A stretch of 64,000 nt of DNA from the NCBI GenBank assembly GCA_900465675.1, contig UBJR01000007.1, positions 310,001-374,000 of the forward strand, written 5' to 3'. Source of the DNA: Hyphomicrobiales bacterium (GTDB taxonomy: Bacteria; Pseudomonadota; Alphaproteobacteria; Rhizobiales; Rhizobiaceae). The translations under genes were made by a program, and so were the position numbers. Each line of letters opens with the position of its first letter. Within the stretch, counting starts at the first letter, position 1. Below, piece after piece: positions 57,818-64,000 of this stretch. The notes under the pieces were generated by a model that had not been told where the DNA came from, did no database searches, and saw nothing but the letters and a program-made list of their open reading frames with translations.

Positions 57818-57927
57818 CGGCTAGGATTGGTGGCCGAAGAAAAATGCACGCCACGTCGAAAGCGGTATTGTCTCAAATCGCCCCTACAGGCGAAAAGCGA
57901 CCACTCTTCGGGGGTGGGCGAGGGCGC

Positions 57928-60213
57928 TCACGCGGCTGCTGCTACGATGACGGGGACGCTTTTGTACGACGGCGTGCCGGACAGGCGGTCGTAGTGCTCG
58001 AGTGTGACGACAACGTTGAGCTCCGGATAATAGCCCGCCACCGATCCCTTCGGGATGTTGTACTCTACCACCGTAAACTTTGCGGCCTTCCGAGGCTCTT
58101 TTGAGAGCGTCGCGGTCAGGTCTACAAGGTCGCCGTCCTGAAGCCCGCGGTCGGAGAGGTCGGCCTTGTTCATGAAGACGACATCCCGTCGACCGAAGAC
58201 CCCGCGATAACGGTCATCGAGGCCGTAGACGGTCGTGTTGTACTGGTCGTGGCTCCGTATCGTCGTCAGCATCAGCGCCTTCCGGTTCTCGACGAGGCGA
58301 TCACCATCGAGACCCGGAGGGAGCAGAAAATTCGCTTTCCCGGTATCTGTCTTCCAGACGCGATACGAAGCCGGAACGTCGAGCCGGAAGCCGCCCTTCA
58401 CGCGCACGCGCTTGTTGAAGTCGTGGAAGTCGGGAAAAACGATTTCGATTTTCTCGCGAATGCGATCGTAGTTGGCTATCAGCCCGGCCCAATCAATCCC
58501 GTGACGGCCGCCGAGCGTCGCGCTGGCAATTCCAGCGATGATGGCCGGTTCCGACCGGAGCAGGGGACTCGGCGGCTTGAGAAACCCCCGGGACGCATGA
58601 ACCATGGACATAGAGTCCTCGACGGTTACCGACTGATGTTCCGAAGCCTGGGTATCGAGATCGGTCCTGCCGAGGCACGGAAGGATAAGCGACGTCTTCG
58701 CGACGAGCAGATGCGACCGATTCAGCTTCGTGGCGATGTGGACGGCCAGATCGAGCTTGCGCATCGCGGCGAACGTCGCATCCGGATCGGCCATGGCGAC
58801 AGCGAGGTTGCCGCCGAGGCAGACGAGCGCCTTGGAGCGACATTCGGCAATCGCCTCGATCGTTTCAATCGCATTGTGCCCCTTTTCCGCAGACGGACGG
58901 AAGCCGAATGCTTTCTCCATTCCGTCCAGAAGGGCATCGTTGGGAATTTCTGTGATACCGACGGTTCGGTCACCTTGGACGTTCGAGTGACCGCGAACCG
59001 GGCAGATGCCAGCCCCCTTGCGACCCACGTTCCCACGTAGCATCATGAAATTCGCAAGCTGCTGGACGTTGGCGGTGCCGTTCTCGTGCTGGGTCAGGCC
59101 CATTCCATAGCAAACGATGACCCTGTCGGCGTGAATGTAGACGTCAGCCGCATTCTCGAACGCTGTCATCGAAAGCCCGGAGACATCCAGGATGCTCTCC
59201 CACGAGGTCGCCTCGACGTCTTTTCTGAGTTCTTCAAACCCGGCCGTATGCTCGGCGATGAACTCGCGGTCCAGCACGCCTGGACCTCCACCACGAATGT
59301 CCACATCGTCGCGCTCCAAAACCATCTTCATCAGGCCCTTGAGCGTCGCAATGTCGCCGCCGACCCGAAGCTGGTTGTAGGATGACGCTATCGGTGTCGA
59401 CGACAAAGTCAGCATCTCGACAGGGTTCTGTGGCGCGGCGAACCGCTCGAGCGCGCGCTCCTTGAGTGGATTGAATGCGACGATCGGCACGCCTCGGCGG
59501 GAAGCTTCATGCAGCGTCGTCATCATTCGCGGATGGTTGGTGCCCGGATTGTGGCCAAAGGAGAAAATCGCATCGCAGTGATCGAAATCCTCGAGAGTTA
59601 CGGTTCCTTTGCCGACACCGATCGACTTGGGTAACCCGACGCTCGTAGCCTCGTGGCACATGTTCGAACAGTCAGGGAAATTGTTGGTCCCGAATGCCCG
59701 AACGAAGACTTGATACATGAAGGCCGCCTCGTTCGAGGCGCGGCCGGACGTATAGAACTCGGCCATGTTTGGATCGGGCAGCTTGTTGAGTTCAGATGCG
59801 ATGATTACGAACGCTTCATCCCACCCGATGGCCTCGTAGCGGTCGCGGCTCCGATTGTAGAACAGCGGCGTCGTCAGCCTTCCGGCGTCTTCCAGCTTGT
59901 GATCGCTCCAGGTCCAGAGTTCGTCGACGGTGTTGTTTTCGAAAAAGTCCGGGCCGACGCGGCGTGCTGTGGATTCCCAAGTGATGGCCTTTGCGCCGTT
60001 CTCGCAGAACTCGAAAGAGGACGTGTGCTTGGGATCAGGCCAGGCGCAGCCAGGGCAATCAAAGCCATCCGGTTGGTTCGCCTTGAGGAGCGTCGGGGTT
60101 CCCTGCGCGACCACCTGCTGGTGGGCGAGGGTTTTCGCTACCGCCTTGAGCGCACCCCAACCGCCAGCCGGGTCATCGTACCGCTCAATTCCTTCCGGGC
60201 GTTCGTCCTGCAT
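57928..60213 (-). CDS. FdhF/YdeP-family molybdopterin oxidoreductase
   Basis: A 761-residue protein. The Cys set DCPGC (53, 56) and EFC (70) fits a reduced iron-sulfur site. The bis-MGD domains follow (SSFEFCENGAKAITWEST, CSNMCHEATSVGL, SFGHNPGTNHPRM, RGNVGRKGAGICPVRGHSNVQG). The C-terminal cap domain has TTIRSHDQYNTTVYG and VFMNKADL. YdeP relatives support acid resistance in E. coli, but the reaction is not established. AAGGA precedes the ATG. No signal peptide; no partner subunits adjoin. A TTCGTACAAT box lies in the 151-base gap upstream. Confidence 0.9.
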   Translation of the reverse strand: MQDERPEGIERYDDPAGGWGALKAVAKTLAHQQVVAQGTPTLLKANQPDGFDCPGCAWPDPKHTSSFEFCENGAKAITWESTARRVGPDFFENNTVDELWTWSDHKLEDAGRLTTPLFYNRSRDRYEAIGWDEAFVIIASELNKLPDPNMAEFYTSGRASNEAAFMYQVFVRAFGTNNFPDCSNMCHEATSVGLPKSIGVGKGTVTLEDFDHCDAIFSFGHNPGTNHPRMMTTLHEASRRGVPIVAFNPLKERALERFAAPQNPVEMLTLSSTPIASSYNQLRVGGDIATLKGLMKMVLERDDVDIRGGGPGVLDREFIAEHTAGFEELRKDVEATSWESILDVSGLSMTAFENAADVYIHADRVIVCYGMGLTQHENGTANVQQLANFMMLRGNVGRKGAGICPVRGHSNVQGDRTVGITEIPNDALLDGMEKAFGFRPSAEKGHNAIETIEAIAECRSKALVCLGGNLAVAMADPDATFAAMRKLDLAVHIATKLNRSHLLVAKTSLILPCLGRTDLDTQASEHQSVTVEDSMSMVHASRGFLKPPSPLLRSEPAIIAGIASATLGGRHGIDWAGLIANYDRIREKIEIVFPDFHDFNKRVRVKGGFRLDVPASYRVWKTDTGKANFLLPPGLDGDRLVENRKALMLTTIRSHDQYNTTVYGLDDRYRGVFGRRDVVFMNKADLSDRGLQDGDLVDLTATLSKEPRKAAKFTVVEYNIPKGSVAGYYPELNVVVTLEHYDRLSGTPSYKSVPVIVAAAA

Positions 60214-60310
60214 GACCGATCCTTTCCGTCGTTCTCAACACATCTGACTCCCGCCAAGAGGCGAGGTGTCATAGTGCTCGGACGAAGAATGCCAACGTGC
60301 GGGATGAGGT

Positions 60311-60320
60311 ATTGTACGAA
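60311..60320 (-). promoter_or_regulatory. TTCGTACAAT box upstream of YdeP-like gene
   Basis: Reads TTCGTACAAT on the minus strand (8 of 10 matches to ATCCTACAAT), 97 bases before the start at 60213. Confidence 0.4.
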
Positions 60321-60364
60321 ACAGCCTCGATCACAGAGCCGAAAGCGCTTGCAGAACCCAGGTC

Positions 60365-62728
60365 CTATGCGTCCCGTTTGACGGCAAATGGAAGGTGGAA
60401 CGAGAAAAGCGCTCCCCCTTGTGGACGATTGATGACAGTCAGCTGTCCGCCCATCGCCGCCACGGCGGCACGGCAAATCTCGAGCCCCATACCCATCCCT
60501 GTCTCCTTGGTCGTGAAGAACGGCTCGAAGAGCTTCTGGATGTACTCCTCTGGTATGCCCGGTCCAGTATCGCTTACCCGCACCTCGACGGAGTTGTCCT
60601 TCGCGATTAATTCGATCGCGACGCGCTTTGCTCCACGCTGGCCACGCATAGCGTCGACCGCGTTGTTCACCAGGTTGACGAACACCTGCTGAAGCTCGAC
60701 GGGATCTCCCATGATCTCTGGCACCGGCTTCGCGCAGAGGACCTCCAATTCGACGTCCGCCCTCTTGAGGTCGTGATCTATTAGATCACGTGTTTCCAGA
60801 ACGAGTCGATTGAGACTGATAGGACCCACGGCGCGCCGTCTTCCTGCTAAGTTTTCCCGCGTCCTCTGGACAATTCCTGCCACCCGTTGAGCGTTCTTTT
60901 CCATGCGCTGCAGAATGCGATCGACTCCCTCCATATCGGGGTGCTCCCGGCTCATCATTCGTATGCCGGTCCGCGCGTCGAACACCATGGAGGTGATAGG
61001 CTGGTTAAGCTCGTGAGCGATCGAGGCGGAAAATGCCCCGACGGTCGCTATACGGTTCGCCCGGGCCATTTCTGCCTGCGCGGCCTGGCGCATCTCCTCG
61101 ATCCGCTCCTGTTCTGAAAGGTCGAGGTGGCTGGACAGGTGCAGCCCGTCCGAAAGCCTGGTCACCGTGAAGTAGGTAGGGATTCGCCGGCCTCCTTTGC
61201 CGACGAGAACCGTGCGGCCGTCGATATGATGGATGCCATTGAAGTACATGTCGAGCTGGCGAAGCAAAACCTCGGTTCCGTCCTCCGCGTTCTGCTCAGG
61301 CGGGTTGGCAACAAGCTCGGCAACGCTCTCGTAGCCCATCAGGCGAGCAAGCGCCTCGTTGACCCTGGTGGTCCGGATCATACCTAGCGTCCGTGCCAAT
61401 TCGTCCGGGTGGTCGGCCATATATGCGGGCAAGTCAGTAACGCCGCGGTCCTTGATCGCGTCGAGCATCTTCTCGGCGTCGCTGAAGTCCATCTCCGCGA
61501 ACGTCATATTGCTGACGTCGAAGAGCCCCGCGTATCTCTGCTCTGTGAGCACTAGCTCCGAGGTGCGCTCCGCCACGCGCTGTTCCAGTGTCTCGTTGAG
61601 TTCCTTCACCTTCTGATGAGAGGTCACCTCATCGTGGATATCCGAGATGCCACCGTAATACCTTACATCATCAGAACTTTCCCCCAGTCGCACCGGCCGC
61701 CCTACGAGAGACATCCAACGGAAATCGCCACTTCCATGACGCAGCCTGTATGTGGCTCGCACCTCGGTGCGGCCGGAAATCGCCTCGTTCCACACGGCAG
61801 AAAAGCGTTCTCGGTCGTCGGGATGAATGGCGTCCACGTGAGCTTGCCTTTCGATGGTCGTTTGAACATCCATCCCGGTGATTTCGGTATAGCGACGATT
61901 GAAGAAGTCGACTTTGCCGCGGGCATCGGCACGCCACAATATTTGTGGGACAGAGTCCGTAAAATTCACCAGTTCCGTCCGGCTTGTCTCAAGCTCGTCC
62001 CGAACCACCTGAAGCTGTTGCTTCGCGATGACCTCGTCGTGGACGTCGGAAAGTCCGCCGAAGCGTTCCACTTGTTCCGTCAGCGGTGAATATGCCGGGT
62101 TGTCGTAAATCTGCATCCAGCGGTAAGCCCCGTCCGCTTGCCGGATTCTCACCTTGAGGTTCGTAACTGTCCGATTGGCGACCGCGGCCGACACGGTCTC
62201 GTTCAAGATGGGGATGTCGTCCGGATGGACGACGTCGTTGTAGCGTTGACCTTCCAGCACCGTCAACCGATCCAATCCCGTGACGGCCGTCCAGCTCGCA
62301 TTTAGATACTCGATCTCGCCACGGGGGTTTGACCGCCAGAGCACGTACGGGACGGAATTCGCGAAAAGGTCGACTTCGGCACGACTGTGTTCGAGGTCCC
62401 GCTGGGTCGCCTCGAGCCGCTTCCTGCTGACAAGCAAAGCCGCCGTAACACCTATCGCGATGCACGCAAACACGCCTCTTAGAGCGCTTGCTGCCGTCGG
62501 GGTATGGAAATGGGCGATAATCCAGGCCAAGACAGTCAAAGTCCCGCAGCCGTACGCAGCCCACTTGACCTCCCTACTGCTACCGACCGCAGACACAAGT
62601 ACAAGTGCCGCCAGGTACAGGATTGCCACAGAGGACTCGTATTCCGTTATACTGTCGATCCAGAAAACAAGTGCAGTCAGAGCGGCTGCCGATGCCAGGA
62701 AGAGAGGTCTTCGTATCCGTTCAGTCAT
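60365..62728 (-). CDS. Membrane histidine kinase with three PAS-type domains
   Basis: A 787-residue protein. Membrane helices lie near residues 8-24, 34-50, 58-74 and 86-102. Two PAS domains with PAC tails follow (118-232 and 252-368), then a coiled linker. Next is the PAS-like domain AEMDFSDAEKML... (405-540) shared with two other kinases of the window. The kinase core has His572 in AHELNQPITSM, NLVNNAVDAM, DTGPGIPEEY and GMGMGLEI. The start at 62728 (MTERIRR) is preferred to a TTG at 62737. No adjacent regulator gene; the FixJ-like proteins at 27-28 kb are possible partners. Confidence 0.9.
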   Translation of the reverse strand: MTERIRRPLFLASAAALTALVFWIDSITEYESSVAILYLAALVLVSAVGSSREVKWAAYGCGTLTVLAWIIAHFHTPTAASALRGVFACIAIGVTAALLVSRKRLEATQRDLEHSRAEVDLFANSVPYVLWRSNPRGEIEYLNASWTAVTGLDRLTVLEGQRYNDVVHPDDIPILNETVSAAVANRTVTNLKVRIRQADGAYRWMQIYDNPAYSPLTEQVERFGGLSDVHDEVIAKQQLQVVRDELETSRTELVNFTDSVPQILWRADARGKVDFFNRRYTEITGMDVQTTIERQAHVDAIHPDDRERFSAVWNEAISGRTEVRATYRLRHGSGDFRWMSLVGRPVRLGESSDDVRYYGGISDIHDEVTSHQKVKELNETLEQRVAERTSELVLTEQRYAGLFDVSNMTFAEMDFSDAEKMLDAIKDRGVTDLPAYMADHPDELARTLGMIRTTRVNEALARLMGYESVAELVANPPEQNAEDGTEVLLRQLDMYFNGIHHIDGRTVLVGKGGRRIPTYFTVTRLSDGLHLSSHLDLSEQERIEEMRQAAQAEMARANRIATVGAFSASIAHELNQPITSMVFDARTGIRMMSREHPDMEGVDRILQRMEKNAQRVAGIVQRTRENLAGRRRAVGPISLNRLVLETRDLIDHDLKRADVELEVLCAKPVPEIMGDPVELQQVFVNLVNNAVDAMRGQRGAKRVAIELIAKDNSVEVRVSDTGPGIPEEYIQKLFEPFFTTKETGMGMGLEICRAAVAAMGGQLTVINRPQGGALFSFHLPFAVKRDA

Positions 62729-63114
62729 GCCGCCCAAGCCCTCGTACAGTCGGCCGTCCCAATCGCCGTCCCCATGAACATGAGTATCTTCTTCTCACGC
62801 CATTGTCGCTAGGCATTGAGTCTCGCCGGGGCGACGAACGGGCGTTTGTCACACTTTGTGGTCAAGGGCGGGCAGGGGGATGGCGAGCCGTGAAGCCGTC
62901 AGCAGACTTTCGCCGAAGCCGCTGTCTGCCGCAACGCTATTGCGGCCGGCGCACCGTCCCGAGTGGAAAGCGGCTGCTTCCGGCAAGATGAAACGTGGCC
63001 TGGATAGAACGGCTCGATCATCCAAGAAATCAGACCCGATACCCCTCAGTCTTGGTGATCCCGGACGTCTGGCGCTACCGCTTGCTACATCCGGCAGCAC
63101 TGAAGGATATATCC
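62729..63114. other. Divergent gap between kinase and Dps genes
   Basis: No credible gene; overlapping frames on both strands lack ribosome sites. It must hold the promoters of both genes, but I see no clear shared motif and no GGAAC-type general-stress element. Confidence 0.5.
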
Positions 63115-63630
63115 ATGGACCAGGCTTCCGCTTCGACCCTACGAAATGCTTCGTTGAAAACCCCGACCGACCTCGGTCAAAACGCACGCAACGACATCTC
63201 CGGCGCGCTCACCGCTTTGCTCGCAGACGTGTTTGCGCTCTACGTTAAGACCAAGAATTTTCACTGGCATCTCTCCGGGCCCCATTTTCGCGACTTCCAC
63301 CTGATGTTGGATGATCAAGCCGATCAGCTGATCGGCATGACGGATGCGGTCGCCGAACGTGTCCGGAAGGTCGGCGGCACGACTCTGCGGTCTGTCGGCC
63401 ATATTGCGCGCGTGCAGCGACTGCTCGACAACGATGCGGATTTCGTTGCCGCCGACGACATGCTCGCGGAGCTCAAGAGCGACAACGAACAGCTGATCGG
63501 GATCATGAGGCAGGTCCACGAACTGACCTCTGAGCACGGCGACGTCGCCACAACCAGTCTTCTCGAAAACTGGGTGGACGAAGCCGAGGGGCGCGTGTGG
63601 TTCCTGTTCGAATCGAACCGGAAAAGCTGA
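63115..63630 (+). CDS. dps: Dps-family ferritin-like DNA-protection protein
   Basis: A 171-residue protein of the usual Dps length. The ferroxidase signature KTKNFHWHLSGPHFRDFHLMLDDQADQL is present. The Ser/Thr-rich N-terminus has few basic residues. Dps dodecamers oxidise and store iron, removing peroxide. AAGGA precedes the ATG at 63115; the frame back to 62995 is not needed. Confidence 0.9.
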   Translation: MDQASASTLRNASLKTPTDLGQNARNDISGALTALLADVFALYVKTKNFHWHLSGPHFRDFHLMLDDQADQLIGMTDAVAERVRKVGGTTLRSVGHIARVQRLLDNDADFVAADDMLAELKSDNEQLIGIMRQVHELTSEHGDVATTSLLENWVDEAEGRVWFLFESNRKS

Positions 63631-63647
63631 TCCTTCTGGAGCCGCGG

Positions 63648-64000
63648 CTAGAGAAGTGATCTGGCGTAAGCCACATCGGCGATGTCCTCCCGGAACTCCA
63701 CCGCGTCCAAGGCCTTGAGGAGCAGGCTTCTCGAGGCACTTTGGCGGTCCGGTGGGGAGTGCCGATGAAGACTGGTTGCGCACCTCAAGGCAAAGGTCCT
63801 TGCGGCCTGCTCCATTGCCAGATCATGAGCCGTCTGAAGGAGCCCGCGCCCGTAATCTGGCGAAATGGACATTCCCAACTCGCCACGCAGCCTCAAGACT
63901 TCCGCTCCGCACCACGTGCCTTCCGGTACGATCCGCTCGAGGAGTTCGGTGCTGGCGAGACGACCGCCGATGACGAGGCAGTTTTCGAGAGGCGTGCCAC
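63648..64000 (-). CDS. 3' end of a third winged-helix / NTPase / TPR regulator (partial)
   Basis: An open minus-strand frame enters from the right edge and stops at 63648. Its visible residues include GTWCGAEVLRLRGELG and LLQTAHDLAMEQAARTFALRC. These line up with AGWCRSELLRLKGEI and the following helices in the 11913 protein, and with AGWCRPELLRLKAVS in the 41498 protein. The DNA-binding and NTPase parts must lie beyond the window. It converges on the Dps gene. Confidence 0.75.
   Translation of the reverse strand, partial: GTPLENCLVIGGRLASTELLERIVPEGTWCGAEVLRLRGELGMSISPDYGRGLLQTAHDLAMEQAARTFALRCATSLHRHSPPDRQSASRSLLLKALDAVEFREDIADVAYARSLL

Noticed and set aside
59375..59384. GTTGTAGGAT, close to the shared box
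   Set aside because: It lies deep inside the YdeP-like coding region and reads as ordinary codons.
1..64000. CRISPR arrays, tRNA, rRNA, insertion sequences
   Set aside because: No regularly spaced repeats, transposase motifs, terminal inverted repeats or tRNA-like cloverleaf found by reading.

Overview
The window looks like an accessory, probably secondary-replicon segment of an alphaproteobacterium of the Rhizobiales, most likely Rhizobiaceae. The best evidence is a complete biotin operon of the rhizobial type (bioBFDA plus bioZ) with a GntR-type BioR gene and BioR boxes (TTATCTATAA). FixJ-like response regulators, a HWE-type histidine kinase and the high G+C codon usage agree. I see no rRNA, tRNA, CRISPR array or insertion sequence.

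Layout. 0-7 kb: end of an unknown gene, a small acidic protein, a PoxB-type pyruvate oxidase, an alpha/beta hydrolase, a medium-chain oxidoreductase, an NmrA-like protein and a metallo-beta-lactamase-fold hydrolase. 7-10.7 kb: one very large membrane P-loop NTPase resembling YobI. 11-19.7 kb: secreted and cytosolic alpha/beta hydrolases, an OsmC-like protein, a second MBL hydrolase, a PAS protein and a 925-residue winged-helix/NTPase/TPR regulator. 20-21.4 kb: a MocA-like nucleotidyltransferase and an AraC regulator. 21.5-27.3 kb: bioR-bioBFDAZ. 27.5-31.4 kb: two response regulators and a divergent MFS-transporter/histidine-kinase fusion. 31.5-37 kb: a GlcG-like protein, a DUF2188 protein and an RND efflux pair whose pump gene carries a frameshift. 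37.5-41.4 kb: tri-haem cytochrome c, XdhC-type maturation factor and an MFS exporter. 41.5-48.3 kb: second winged-helix/NTPase regulator, PAS histidine kinase, degenerate SDR and a second AraC regulator. 48.5-52.2 kb: two-subunit molybdenum hydroxylase plus MoaA. 52.3-64 kb: frameshifted condensation-domain protein, HWE kinase, flavin disulfide reductase, MscS channel with a cyclic-nucleotide domain, FdhF/YdeP-type molybdoenzyme, PAS histidine kinase, Dps, and the 3' end of a third winged-helix/NTPase regulator.

Two themes link the genes. The first is molybdenum enzymology: MocA-like, cytochrome c, XdhC, the 2Fe-2S and molybdopterin subunits, MoaA and a YdeP-type protein are spread over 40 kb. 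The second is stress or xenobiotic response: hydrolases, oxidoreductases, efflux pumps, Dps and OsmC are interleaved with many regulators.

Two short DNA motifs seem to tie the region together and I cannot match either to a known regulator. One is a 10-mer close to ATCCTACAAT that precedes about a dozen of the enzyme genes, nearly always in the same orientation to the gene. The other is a perfect ACCTA-N10-TAGGT palindrome found exactly three times, always between genes and near a sensor kinase or large regulator. These suggest two overlapping, possibly undescribed regulons.

Limits: everything is by eye. Family names rest on recognisable motifs, not on database searches.
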